From: Candidatus Propionivibrio dominans
GTDB lineage: Bacteria > Pseudomonadota > Gammaproteobacteria > Burkholderiales > Rhodocyclaceae
Length of the DNA: 64,000 nucleotides
NCBI GenBank assembly: GCA_016709335.1
Contig: JADJNC010000060.1
Coordinates: 62,001-126,000, forward strand
Direction of reading: 5' to 3'
Shown here: positions 44,234-53,719 of the stretch, in pieces
Position numbering within the stretch: the stretch's first letter is position 1
Layout: each line of letters opens with the position of its first letter
Program-made: the position numbers and the translations under genes
Notes under the pieces: model-generated
Told to the model about the DNA's origin: nothing
Database searches by the model: none
What the model saw: the letters and a program-made list of their open reading frames with translations, nothing else

Positions 44234-44714
44234 GCTTGCCCAGGCCAGCGAGAAGCCTGGAACAGCGCCCGATTGACTCGTCATGTGTTGTCAGACCAGC
44301 TTGACGCTTCCCCTTGGCCTTGCTTGCTCCTGGATAGCCATCTGCCGTTACATTAGCGTGACAATTACTCAACAGACGAAGAACCGGTAGACGCATATCA
44401 TTCGCCATTTGCAAGATGTTCCGATTATCGACTTGACGATTTGCCATGCCTGATCTACTGAGAGTCCGTGGAAAAATCATTACTGCCGGATTTCCACGCC
44501 CGTCGCCCCTGGGTTGTGCCGGAATGACGCCTTCTTGATACACTCACATTCAGGTGCTACAAGTCTGGCTACCGCCAGTTCGAATGATCCGAAGCGGCAA
44601 TTCGGCTTTTTTGGTTCAATCAAAAAGTCTGAGGCCTGAAAAACATCGCGTCATTTGAGCCTCTCTGGCGTTATCTGACACCAGCCATCGTTTTACTCTC
44701 CACCGGAAAGCATA
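44234..44714. other. Intergenic region between phaC and prc
   Basis: About 480 bases with no gene seen. Contains copy D of the palindromic repeat (44464-44531). The prc promoter should lie near the right end. Confidence 0.5.
44464..44531. repeat. Dispersed palindromic repeat, copy D (partial)
   Basis: GTCCGTGGAAAAATCATTAC, then CGCCCGTCGCCCCTGGGTTG, ending GTGCCGGAATGACG. It matches the outer parts of copies A and B, but the central CTCGTTTATCTGATTG spacer is missing, so it is a shortened copy. Confidence 0.65.
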
Positions 44715-46961
44715 TTGTTATCACTGAATGGATCGCGATTGAAAAATAAACTGCTATGGATACTCTTTTCCCTGGCGACGGTAGCGCAAGCCGCTTCGTT
44801 CGACTCGGTAACGCCCGTTGTTCCGGAATTGAAGCCCGTGCAACAACAGGCGCAGGCGGCCCATCTGGCGGCGGTTTTGCTGAGCCGTTACCACTACAAG
44901 GCAAAGCCGCTCGACGATGCCTTGTCGGAGAAAATATTCGAGGGTTATCTGAAGTCGCTTGATTCCGACAAGCTCTTTTTTGTTCAGGCCGACATTGATC
45001 AACTGGCCGGCATTCGCACCCGGCTCGATGATGCGATCCTCAACGAAGACCTCGGCATTCCCTTCGCCATCTTCAATCTTTATGCTCAGCGCTATATCGA
45101 GCGTTTTACTTACGCCCGAAGTTTGCTCACGGAGGGCTTTGACTTCCGGCAGAAAGAAAGCTATCAATTTGACCGCGAAAAGGCCGAGTGGCCGAAATCG
45201 GAAGCCGAGATGCGCGAGTTATGGCGCAAACGGGTCAAAAACGACTGGTTACGGCTCAAGCTTGCCGGGAAAGACAACAAGAGTATCGCCGAGACGCTTG
45301 ATAAACGTTACAGCCAATCGCTCAAACGCATTGGCCGGATAAAGAGCGAAGACGCCTTTCAGTCATTCATGAACGCCTACACGATGGCCATCGAACCCCA
45401 CACTAACTACATGGGACCGCGAACCACCGAGGATTTCGACATATCAATGAAGCTGTCCATGGTCGGGATAGGTGCGGTACTGGCCGATAGAAATGACTAC
45501 ACGACGATTCGGGAACTGGTACCGGGTGGTCCTGCCGCCCTCTCGGGCCAACTCAAGGTCGGCGACCGCATTCTCGGCGTGGCGCAAGGCCAGAGTGGCG
45601 TCATGACCGACGTTCTCGGCTGGCGCCTTGATGACACCGTTGCCTTGATTCGCGGTGCGGCCGACTCGGTGGTGGTGCTCGACGTACTCCCTGCGGACGC
45701 CGGCCTGGATGGCAAACACACCCGGGTTTCACTGGTCCGGAAAAAAATCACTCTGGAACAGCAGGCGGCCAAAAAATCCATCCTTTCCTTCAGGGACGGT
45801 GAAGCCCTTCGTCGCATCGGCGTGATATCGCTGCCCACCTTCTATCAGGATTTTGAAGCTCGTAAAAATGGCGAGAAGAATTTCAAAAGCGCAACCCGCG
45901 ATGTGGCGCGCCTGCTGGACGAACTTAAAAAGGAAAAGGTCGATGGCGTACTGATCGACTTGCGCAATAACGGCGGTGGTTCTTTGAGCGAAGCCGTTGA
46001 ACTCACCGGCCTGTTCATCGACAAGGGTCCCGTGGTGCAACAGCGCAATGCTCAGGGCGAGATCATCGTGGAAAGTGACAAGCAGGCCGGAGTCGCCTGG
46101 GATGGCCCCGTGGGTGTTCTGATTAACCGGGCCTCGGCATCCGCCTCCGAAATTTTTGCCGCCGCCATTCAGGACTATGGCCGGGGATTGGTGATCGGTG
46201 AAACGAGTTTTGGCAAAGGTACAGTCCAGACCATGATGAATCTCGATCAGATCGCAAAAAACGACAAAAAAGTTTTTGGTGACCTGAAATTGACCGTAGC
46301 CCAGTTTTTCCGCATCAATGGGGGCACCACGCAATTACGCGGGGTACAGCCGGACATTCGTTTCCCCACACTTTCCGATGCGGACAGTCTTGGCGAATCG
46401 AGTTTCGACAACGCGCTTCCCTGGGCACAGGTCAAGGCCGCAGACTATTCTCCGGCGGGCGATTTCAACTCGCTGCAACCCCTCCTCCTGGCGCGCCATG
46501 AAGCCCGGATCAAGAACGACAAGGATTTCAAGTCCCTTCAGGAAGACATCGCTGAATTCAAGCTTCGGCGCAAGAAAAACCTGATTTCGCTGAACGAAGC
46601 AGAACGACGCAAGGAGCGCGATGCTCAGGAGGCGCGGCTGTCGTCTCGCGATGCCGGGAAGAATGCAGGCAAGAGTGTTCAGGAAGATGTTGCTGGGCAG
46701 GAGTCATCATCGGTGAACAGCCCTGTGCGTCGGGACGATGGCCTGCAGGCCGATGAGCGCACTCTGGCGAACGAACTCAAAGCTGAAAAAGCACGCAAGA
46801 ATGCCAAGGACGTGTTCCTGAACGAAGCGGCACATATCCTCAGCGACGAAGTCGGTCTGTTGAAAAACAGCGCCAGACTCGCGGCCCGTTCGCTGCCCGC
46901 TACACCGTCGATTCCCGATCAAGCGCGCTCAGCGGAAGCGGTACGTTCCGGTGTCTGGTAA
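44715..46961 (+). CDS. prc: Carboxy-terminal (tail-specific) processing protease
   Basis: Periplasmic serine protease of the S41 family that degrades or trims proteins from nonpolar C-termini and affects peptidoglycan hydrolases. Up to 748 residues. The start is uncertain: TTG 44715 or TTG 44739, the latter giving KNKLLWILFSLATVAQA, a good signal peptide. A PDZ domain lies near 240-340, then DLRNNGGGSLSEAVEL. The nucleophile serine is in NRASASASE (471-479) and the general base is K501 in FGKGTVQ. A long C-terminal helical, charged region follows. The length fits Prc rather than shorter CtpA enzymes. Confidence 0.95.
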   Translation: MLSLNGSRLKNKLLWILFSLATVAQAASFDSVTPVVPELKPVQQQAQAAHLAAVLLSRYHYKAKPLDDALSEKIFEGYLKSLDSDKLFFVQADIDQLAGIRTRLDDAILNEDLGIPFAIFNLYAQRYIERFTYARSLLTEGFDFRQKESYQFDREKAEWPKSEAEMRELWRKRVKNDWLRLKLAGKDNKSIAETLDKRYSQSLKRIGRIKSEDAFQSFMNAYTMAIEPHTNYMGPRTTEDFDISMKLSMVGIGAVLADRNDYTTIRELVPGGPAALSGQLKVGDRILGVAQGQSGVMTDVLGWRLDDTVALIRGAADSVVVLDVLPADAGLDGKHTRVSLVRKKITLEQQAAKKSILSFRDGEALRRIGVISLPTFYQDFEARKNGEKNFKSATRDVARLLDELKKEKVDGVLIDLRNNGGGSLSEAVELTGLFIDKGPVVQQRNAQGEIIVESDKQAGVAWDGPVGVLINRASASASEIFAAAIQDYGRGLVIGETSFGKGTVQTMMNLDQIAKNDKKVFGDLKLTVAQFFRINGGTTQLRGVQPDIRFPTLSDADSLGESSFDNALPWAQVKAADYSPAGDFNSLQPLLLARHEARIKNDKDFKSLQEDIAEFKLRRKKNLISLNEAERRKERDAQEARLSSRDAGKNAGKSVQEDVAGQESSSVNSPVRRDDGLQADERTLANELKAEKARKNAKDVFLNEAAHILSDEVGLLKNSARLAARSLPATPSIPDQARSAEAVRSGVW

Positions 46962-47353
46962 GGGCGCTGGTTTGCCGGCGAAGGGCTGCACTACACTTTC
47001 CTTTGAAATTCATCCTCCAGGATTTTCGTCCTGGCCTCCGACTGGCTGGCTGTGAAGAATTTCACTCGATCAGGTGAGCTCTGGATGCTGAAAACTGACG
47101 CGTACCTTACCCATGAATTTGCCATGACGCCTGAGCGTCTATGAAAAAAATCATTACGGCCTGATTGCCACGCGCGTCACTCCGGCGAATGCCTGAGTCC
47201 GGCTCGTTTATCTGATTGATCTAATGGATATCGGAAGAAGGTACTGGATTCCGGCTTGCGCCGGAATAATGGGATGGTCGCCCCTACCCGAAACGGCATC
47301 AGAGTGCCAAAGTGGCGAATGGAAATTCCCACCAACCAAGAGAGGCGACCGAA
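46962..47353. other. Intergenic region upstream of the IS110-family transposase
   Basis: Contains repeat copy B (47137-47275) and then about 78 bases of probable left end of the insertion element. No gene is seen. Confidence 0.5.
47137..47275. repeat. Dispersed palindromic repeat, copy B (target of the insertion element)
   Basis: Nearly the same as copy A, including CTCGTTTATCTGATTG, TAATGGATATCGGA and GGTACTGGATTCCGGCTTGC. The final GGAATGACGG seen in other copies is replaced by GGAATAATGGG exactly where the insertion element appears to begin. Confidence 0.8.
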
Positions 47354-48475
47354 ATGAAGATTACGACAATTGGCATGGATTTGGCAAAGAACGTATTTCA
47401 GGTTCATGGCGCTGATACACGGGGCAAGGCAGTAGTGAAGAAAGCTCTCAAACGGGCACAGGTGTTGCCGTACTTCGCGAATCTGCCGCCGTGCCTGATA
47501 GGGATGGAAGCCTGCGGCAGCGCCCACTACTGGGCGAGGAAACTGGAGGGGCTGGGCCACACCGTCAAGCTGATGGCACCGCAGTTCGTCAAACCGTACG
47601 TCAAGACGAACAAGAACGATGCGGCGGATGCGGAAGCGATCTGCGAGGCGGTGACCCGCCCGACGATGCGCTTTGTTCCGATCAAGAATGGCGAACAGCA
47701 AGCGGTACTCGCCGTGCACCGCGCCCGGCAAGGCTTCGTCAAGGCCAGGACGGCACAGGCCAACCAGATTCGCGGCCTGCTGGCCGAATACGGCATCGCC
47801 ATCCCGCAAGGGATCAGCCACATCACGACGCACCTGCCGGACATCCTGGAAGATGGCGAGAACGGGCTACCGGGGGTGTTTCGCCAACTGATCGATCGGC
47901 TGGGAGCGCACCTCAAGGAACTTGACCGGCAGGTCCATGAACTGGAGGTTCAGATTCAGACCTGGCACCGGGCCAACGACGCCAGCCGGAAGTTGGCAGA
48001 AATCCCGGGCATCGGCCCGATCACCGCCAGTGCGCTGGTGGCGTCGATCGGCGATGCCAAGAGCTTCGATAACGGTCGGCAACTGGCGGCCTGGCTCGGG
48101 ATCGTTCCCCGTCAGAACTCCAGTGGCGGCAAGCAGACGCTGCTCGGCATCAGCAAGCGCGGCGATACCTACCTGAGGACCTTGCTGATCCACGGCGCAC
48201 GCGCCGTGATCCGGGTGGCGGAACGAAAGGTCAATCATGCCAACAGTTGGCTGGCAGGCGTCATGGGGAGGCGGAACAAGAATGTGGCCGCCGTGGCGTT
48301 GGCCAACAAGAACGCCCGGATTGTCTGGGCGCTTCTGGCGCGTGATCGCCGGTACACCGCCGATTACGCGCCTTTGGCATGAACACCGAGTTGGGACTAT
48401 GGAAAGAATGATCGCAACGCGGCACCCCAGGATAGTTGCAAGGTTCACGATTAACATGGTTCCAGGCGCTAGCTG
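47276..48475 (+). mobile_element. IS110-family insertion sequence (IS1111-like), boundaries approximate
   Basis: One transposase gene with short non-coding ends (about 78 bases left, about 90 right). No long terminal inverted repeats are seen, as expected for this family. The left boundary adjoins or cuts a palindromic repeat, a preferred target for many family members. The right boundary is uncertain and lies at or inside the 3' end of the DsbD-like gene. Confidence 0.7.
47354..48382 (+). CDS. IS110-family transposase
   Basis: The 342-residue recombinase from ATG 47354 has the RuvC-like DEDD domain: GMDLAKNVFQVH with the first Asp, LIGMEACGSAHYWA with the Glu, and TNKNDAADAEAICEA with the later Asps. 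The C-terminal Tnp20 domain begins LAEIPGIGPITASALVASIG and carries the serine motif RQNSSGGKQTLLGISKRGD. It is full length with no breaks, so it may be active. Recombinases of this family can be guided by a bridge RNA from the element's non-coding end. Confidence 0.95.
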   Translation: MKITTIGMDLAKNVFQVHGADTRGKAVVKKALKRAQVLPYFANLPPCLIGMEACGSAHYWARKLEGLGHTVKLMAPQFVKPYVKTNKNDAADAEAICEAVTRPTMRFVPIKNGEQQAVLAVHRARQGFVKARTAQANQIRGLLAEYGIAIPQGISHITTHLPDILEDGENGLPGVFRQLIDRLGAHLKELDRQVHELEVQIQTWHRANDASRKLAEIPGIGPITASALVASIGDAKSFDNGRQLAAWLGIVPRQNSSGGKQTLLGISKRGDTYLRTLLIHGARAVIRVAERKVNHANSWLAGVMGRRNKNVAAVALANKNARIVWALLARDRRYTADYAPLA

Positions 48476-50125
48476 TCATTTATACTTGGCCTCATCAGCC
48501 GATGGATAAGCCAGGCACCACCCAGCGCGCCGATCAGCAGGACCAGGGCCACGTGCAATTCGTTGAGAGCGGACGGTGTAAAAATGAGCAGGCTGCCCAG
48601 CCCCAGCATCATCAATCCAGAAACCAGCTTGAGCAATCTCCCTTCCGTCTCCGACATTTTTCGCGCCCCGAGAGTGAAAGTGAACACCAAAGTAATCGCC
48701 AATAACGGAATGACATAGATGACGTTGTACAACGCCAGGTAGGCGTAATGTTGCCAGGGCGACAGATTCGATAAGGTTAGCAAGCGAGTGTAAACCATAG
48801 GGAATCCGGCGGTACAAAGCAGCTCGTATGAATTGGCTGCCAGCGCCAGGGTGACGGTGCCCAGCGTCATTGCCGGCAGGCTGTCGGCACGCAACAGGCC
48901 GCGTATCCGCTGGTAGAGGCCCGGCTTGGCGGAATCCGGTATGGACAGGGACAAACCCTTCTTGAACCAGAAGTAATCCTTGATGTTGATCAGGGCAACA
49001 ACGAGCGCCAGTACCCCGGCAGCGGTGGTAACGAAATAAATTTCCCCGATCCAGCGGAAAACATTGAGCCAGGCGGCCATGAACAGGAAATAGACGAGGC
49101 CGGAAAAAAACAGGAAGACGCCGCCGATGTACAGCATGCGGGCACGACTGCCGGCATGGACAAGCAGCGAAAGAAGAAAGAGGAGAACGAAGAAGGCACA
49201 GGGATTGAACGCATCCAGTCCGGCAATGACCAGGGTGAACACCGGCAAAGATCGTTGACCGGGTGTTATCTGACCAATCAAGGGAAGATCGATGGCGGGT
49301 GCCTGCGCTGCCGTTGAAGTATCCACCGCTTGAACGCTCCCCGATTCATGGCAGGACTGCAAGGCGTCTTCCAGCGCCTGCCCGCTGGTCTCCGGCCGAT
49401 CGAATCCCACCTCCAACCGCCCGCAAAAGAGGAAGCCCGGAACACTGCTGGCCTTCTGGCCCAGAGACTCCGCCATGGCCACATAAGATTCGGCAGCAGC
49501 CAGGCCTCCGCTCTTGGGCATACGCAAGGCGCCTGAAAAAGATCATGTTTTGATGGCTTGAAGGCATCTTTGGGACGCCTATGCAATCCCAGGTGGCGTG
49601 GCGGGGGCCCGGTGAGCGGGGTGTTCGCCGATCCAAACGCCCGCATAAAGCCCGCGACCACTTCAGGCACCATGGGGGCAGGTGCTTTTTGGTTTTTTTT
49701 TGGGGGGGTTTTGGGTTGGGGGGGAAGGGGAGATTCCCCGGTGGAGGGGGGTTTTTTTTTTTTTGTTTTTGTTTTTGTTTTTTTGTGGGGGGTGGGGTTT
49801 TTTGTTTTTGGGTTTGTTTGTTTTAGTTTCCTCGGGGGGGAATTCCGGGGGGGGGGTTGTTGGGGGGGGGGGGGGGCCGGGTGTTTTTTGTTTTTGTGGG
49901 GGGGGGGTTTGGGGGGGTTTTTTTGTTTGGGGGCCCGGGGGGGGGTTTTTTTTGGGAAAATGAATCCGTGAGATAGAAATAAAGATGCACCTGCCGTTCG
50001 CCGGCCGCATTGTTGTCGATCCAGACCGGAGATTCGGCAGCGCCCGAGAACGACGGTAGTGCGAAAAACGCAAGAAGACAGAGCAGACGCAATATGGAGG
50101 TTGGTATCAGGAGATGCATTCTCAT
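48469..50125 (-). pseudogene. Exported thioredoxin-domain / DsbD-like membrane protein, sequence damaged in the middle
   Basis: The two ends read well. From ATG 50125 there is a signal peptide (ending FSGA) followed by GERQVHLYFY, the first strand of a thioredoxin fold. From about 49500 down to the stop at 48469 there is SYVAMAESLGQKASSVPGF (end of the same fold), then seven to eight membrane helices with FNPCAFFVLL and CTAGFPMVY, like DsbD/CcdA. Between them, 49674-49965 is G/T homopolymer sequence, and 49500-49680 has frame errors; CPH of a probable CPHC active site is visible near 49678. Predicted role: moving reducing power to the periplasm. Confidence 0.7.
49674..49965. other. Low-complexity G/T block inside the DsbD-like gene (suspected artefact)
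   Basis: About 290 bases made almost only of G and T runs on the plus strand, up to 14 G in a row. It replaces only a few codons of an otherwise continuous thioredoxin-fold gene. The type of sequence is the same as at 26315-27003. Confidence 0.75.
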
Positions 50126-50370
50126 CGTTAACTCCGCTTTATTCCTGGCCTCTCTATTCAAATACGGAAAAGATAACTGTACCTGAGCCAACGCTCAGCC
50201 GCCTCCCCGGTCCCGACCCACTGCTTGAAGAAAACGCGCAGATTTTCTCGCCGCTGTTGCGGACGGATACAAACGCCCTTGAACTCTATCCGCCGCTTAT
50301 ACCGGCCCACCGTGGTCAAGCGGCGGCCGCAAGGCGGGCTAACATTCTTGACTCGCCCCCTTCGGTACGG

Positions 50371-50477
50371 CTAAAACCAGCTCTCGATCTTGCTCCTTGC
50401 CGGCACCCCGCCCGCATGCACAACTACGTCGTCAAACACCACCCCCGGTGTAGACATCACACCATAGCTCATGATCT
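50371..50477 (-). pseudogene. 3' fragment of a thioredoxin-like gene
   Basis: The minus strand encodes SYGVMSTPGVVFDDVVVHAG followed by GVPARSKIESWF and a stop at 50371-50373. This is almost the same as the C-terminal half of the intact CxxC protein gene at 28785-29015. The CxxC half is absent. A remnant of a duplication or recombination, next to an intact permease/CxxC pair. Confidence 0.85.
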
Positions 50478-50594
50478 TGGCTTTGTGGGCGAATGAGCTG
50501 CAAAAAGGATGCACTGATAAGGCAATGATTAAACCCTGATCTCAACACAATGGACAGGGTGGAATTATTGCCGCCCTGTATCTATATTGGACAC

Positions 50595-52034
50595 ATGGAC
50601 ATTGTCGTAAGCCTCGTGCAGAACGGAGCAGCCAGCCTTGCCTCCTACCTCGCCGCTCATGTGCTACTTTGCCTGGTACCGGCCTTCTTTATTGCCGGTG
50701 CACTGGCAGCGTTAGTGCCGCAACAGTCGATTATTCGTTTTCTTGGTCCCAACGCTCCAAAATACGTTTCTTATTCGGCCGCCGCTGGGGCTGGAAGTTT
50801 GCTTGCAGTCTGTTCGTGCACCATTCAGCCATTGTTCGCCGGTATCTACAGCAAGGGGGCGGGACTGGGGCCGGCGATTACATTTCTGTTCTTTGCCCCG
50901 GCAGCCAATATCCTCGCACTCTCCTACACGGGCGTTGCGCTGGGTGCCGACTTCGCCATTGCACGTATCGTGCTGGCCTTATGTTTCGGCATTGGCATCG
51001 GGTTGCTGATGTCGCTGATTTTTCATCGAAGCGAAGTGGCACGAATTGCAGCGAACGCCACATTTGTAGAGAATGTCATCATTTCGCGTCAGTCGCTGAT
51101 CTTTATCGCCACCCTGGTTGCCTTGCTGATTGCCGGCACGCTCAAGATCGACTGGCTGGCAGCGCCGGTATTCAGCACCGTGTTGCCATGGGATGGAGCG
51201 GCAACGCTACAGGCACTCCTCAATCGCCTGGTGCCGGTGAATGAACTCAAGGGTGAAGAGGGGCTGAGTCTGCAAGGGCTGACCCTGATAGGGCTGCTGC
51301 TGCTGATCGGGGCAGCGGCATGGCACGGGTTGGGACAGGTCGATAACGGTTTCAACCGACTGACCTACGTCACGCTGGGGCTGACGGCAGGCACGCTCAT
51401 TTTCGCGGCGCTCGGCGTACGCGCCAACGAGATCGGGCTGGCGATCACCCTCACGGGGCGTACCTTGGCGGTCGTGATTCTGTGCGTTGTTTTGCTGCCT
51501 CAGGCACATTTTTTCGACGACTGGGATATGCAGCAGTGGCTTTGGGAAACCTGGCGCTTCGTCAAGTTGATTTTTCCACTGCTGGTGGTGGGTGTATTTC
51601 TCGTTGGAGTGATTCGCAGCTTCATTCAGCCTGAATGGATTCAGTTCATCGCGGGTAGTAACACAGTGCTGGCCAATCTGGCCGGCGTGGTATTCGGCGT
51701 CTTCATGTACTTCCCGACGCTGGTCGAGGTACCTATCGCCAAAATGTTCCTTTCGCTGGGCATGCATCCGGGGCCGCTGATCGCTTACCTGATGGCTGAT
51801 CCGGAACTCTCATTGCAGAGCATCCTGATCACCTCGGCGATCATCGGCAAGCTCAAGGCTTGGACCTATGTCGGACTGGTGGCACTGTTTTCGACTGTTG
51901 CCGGTTTGACCTACGGCGCCTGGATCGATGGCACACCGCTGTCGATGCTGGCGCTAATCATCGGCGGCTTCATCCTTACGCTTACCGTCGCCGTGCAACT
52001 GATCGAGCGTGCACAACGCCCGGCAGTCAGCTAA
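50595..52034 (+). CDS. Large permease (UPF0718/YraQ-like)
   Basis: 479-residue inner-membrane protein with about ten to twelve helices; ATG 50595 is chosen because it begins a clean membrane protein, although the frame is open to 50550. The first half has AGSLLAVCSCTIQPLFAGIY and FLFFAPAANILALSYTG; the second has VVFGVFMYFPTLVEVPIAKMF and PGPLIAYLMADPELSLQS. The CSC motif in a helix links it to the permease at 29038-30087, though it is longer. The CxxC protein gene follows 31 bases downstream. The substrate is unknown; arsenic genes lie nearby. Confidence 0.85.
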   Translation: MDIVVSLVQNGAASLASYLAAHVLLCLVPAFFIAGALAALVPQQSIIRFLGPNAPKYVSYSAAAGAGSLLAVCSCTIQPLFAGIYSKGAGLGPAITFLFFAPAANILALSYTGVALGADFAIARIVLALCFGIGIGLLMSLIFHRSEVARIAANATFVENVIISRQSLIFIATLVALLIAGTLKIDWLAAPVFSTVLPWDGAATLQALLNRLVPVNELKGEEGLSLQGLTLIGLLLLIGAAAWHGLGQVDNGFNRLTYVTLGLTAGTLIFAALGVRANEIGLAITLTGRTLAVVILCVVLLPQAHFFDDWDMQQWLWETWRFVKLIFPLLVVGVFLVGVIRSFIQPEWIQFIAGSNTVLANLAGVVFGVFMYFPTLVEVPIAKMFLSLGMHPGPLIAYLMADPELSLQSILITSAIIGKLKAWTYVGLVALFSTVAGLTYGAWIDGTPLSMLALIIGGFILTLTVAVQLIERAQRPAVS

Positions 52035-52065
52035 GCGGCTCATTTGACTTACCTGGAGACACATC

Positions 52066-52302
52066 ATGCTGATCAAGATTCTCGGTAGCGGCTGCGCCAA
52101 GTGCCAGCGCCTCGAACAACTGACGCGTGAAGCGGCAGCAGAACTGGGCATCGACGCTCAGTTCGATCACGTGCGCGAAATGGACAAGATCATGGCTTAC
52201 CCGGTGATGACGACACCGGCGCTGGTAATCGATGAGGAGGTGAAGGTTTCCGGTCGCATGCCGAGCAGGGATGAGATTGCGGGCTGGCTGAGGCCAGTCT
52301 GA
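52066..52302 (+). CDS. Thioredoxin-like small redox protein (CxxC)
   Basis: 78-residue thioredoxin-fold protein with GSGCAKCQRLEQL (redox motif CAKC) and the cis-Pro segment VMTTPALVIDEEV. It follows the large permease on the same strand with a ribosome site, repeating the layout of 28785-30087. A thiol relay partner for the permease is the likely role. Confidence 0.9.
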   Translation: MLIKILGSGCAKCQRLEQLTREAAAELGIDAQFDHVREMDKIMAYPVMTTPALVIDEEVKVSGRMPSRDEIAGWLRPV

Positions 52303-52619
52303 GTCGTCAAGCCGGTTGTTTCAATCGCATCGATCGGGTGGACCTCTGAATCATGACAGAATGCATAATAAATCGAAGCAGCAGCATGGGACGGCAACCA
52401 GGGGTGGCAACCCTCCACATACTTGTGGACTCGAATCGGATGCAGGAAGGATGCAGGCTTATTTCATTTCAGGGGGATCAAGCTACTGTCTCGGAACGAA
52501 ACAGCAGACCTCTCCGTTTTCATCGAAACTGACCTGGCAGTCAAAAACCATCTGCGCCTGCATTCGCGCGCGCACCGCACCCGCGATTTTGCGGCAGACA
52601 GTGGAATGAGACCCGTCCA
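52303..52619. other. Intergenic region holding a duplicated sigma-factor fragment
   Basis: About 317 bases with no intact gene. 52457-52606 is a near copy of 53143-53296, the 3' part of the ECF sigma-factor gene (same strand, minus). The encoded peptide includes RMQAQMVFDCQVSFDENGE and EVCCFVPRQ, close to the intact protein. The two copies flank trxC as direct repeats. Confidence 0.8.
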
Positions 52620-53054
52620 TCACGCCGCTCCCTGGCGCAGGTGCTGTTGGATCCACGCCACCAACTGGGTGGTCGGAACAACGCCCGACAGTCGCGCCAC
52701 TTCGGCGGAGTCCTTGAATAAGATCAACGTGGGGATGCTGCGAATGTTGTAGAGCGCGCTGGCACCTGGCGCGGTGTCGCTGTCCACTTTGGCGAATCGA
52801 ACCTTAGGCATCTGGCGCGCCGCGGCGGCGAAATTCGGAGCCATCGTTTTGCATGGCCCGCACCACGCGGCCCAGAAGTCCACCAGAACCGGCAGATCGG
52901 TATTGGCAACAAACTTGGGCAGCACGGCATCACTCAGGCTCACCGGCTCGGCCGCCATCAACGGCGTGGCGCAACGTCCGCACAATGGCCCATCACTGAG
53001 TCGTTCGTCGGGAATTCGGTTGGTGGTTCCGCAAGATGGGCAGACGAGGTGCAT
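52620..53054 (-). CDS. trxC: Thioredoxin 2
   Basis: Cytosolic thioredoxin with an N-terminal zinc finger. The 144-residue product has CPSCGTTNRIPDERL and CGRCATPL (two CxxC pairs for zinc), then the thioredoxin domain with FWAAWCGPCKTMAP and the cis-Pro segment IRSIPTLILFKD. It lies two bases downstream of the sigma-factor gene on the same strand, so they probably share a transcript. It may supply electrons to ArsC or protect against oxidative stress. Confidence 0.97.
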   Translation of the reverse strand: MHLVCPSCGTTNRIPDERLSDGPLCGRCATPLMAAEPVSLSDAVLPKFVANTDLPVLVDFWAAWCGPCKTMAPNFAAAARQMPKVRFAKVDSDTAPGASALYNIRSIPTLILFKDSAEVARLSGVVPTTQLVAWIQQHLRQGAA

Positions 53055-53056
53055 GG

Positions 53057-53719
53057 CTAAGTTCCTTTAGACGTTCGTGGGTGCGGGGGCGGCCAAACCA
53101 TCGTTGGCGCTGGGTGAGAGGTCGATAATCGACAATCGCCGATGACCGACATTTCAGAGGGATCAAGCCGTGGTCTCGGAACGAAGCAGCAAACCTCGCC
53201 GCTTTCATCGAAACTGACCTGGCAGGCATTGACCATCTGTGCCTGCATGCGCAAGCGCGCGCGTTGCACCCGCGATTTTGCGGCAGACAGTGAAATGCCG
53301 AGACGCCTGGCGTATTCCATTTGCGGCATGCCTTGCAGGTCACAGAGGAGAATGGCTTCGCGGTCCGCAGGTGCGAGCTCGGAGAGCACACGCGGAATGC
53401 ACTGGCTAAGGTTATCCACCGGGAGCAACTCGGGCTCAGGTTCGGCAGCGAGGTCCTCCGGCAGCGATATCTGGGCTTTCGTCAGACGCAGCCGATCGAT
53501 CAGCAGATTGCGCGCGACATGGAATAGCCAGGCACGCGGATGGGTTAGACGACAGAAATCGCTGCCCTGTTGAATGGCCCTGAGAAAAAGCTCCTGCAGC
53601 AGATCATCTCCATCGCTCGGATTGCCTGAACGATGCACAAGAAAACCGTGAAGTTCGGCAGAGTTTTCCTGCCAGGCTTGGTTCAGGCAACCGAGTGGTG
53701 TATTACTCGGGACGTCCAC
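53057..53719 (-). CDS. ECF-type RNA polymerase sigma factor
   Basis: 220-residue group 4 sigma factor. Region 2 has DGDDLLQELFLRAI and RAWLFHVARNLLIDRLR; region 4 has LAPADREAILLCDLQGM followed by YARRLGISLSAAKSRVQRAR, the helix-turn-helix. A C-terminal tail has clustered cysteines (ACQVSFDESGEVCCFVPR), like SigZ-type factors; these might sense metal or redox state. No anti-sigma gene is seen. It is followed by trxC and preceded by osmC and acr3 on the same strand. A broken copy of its 3' end lies at 52457-52606. Confidence 0.9.
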   Translation of the reverse strand: MDVPSNTPLGCLNQAWQENSAELHGFLVHRSGNPSDGDDLLQELFLRAIQQGSDFCRLTHPRAWLFHVARNLLIDRLRLTKAQISLPEDLAAEPEPELLPVDNLSQCIPRVLSELAPADREAILLCDLQGMPQMEYARRLGISLSAAKSRVQRARLRMQAQMVNACQVSFDESGEVCCFVPRPRLDPSEMSVIGDCRLSTSHPAPTMVWPPPHPRTSKGT

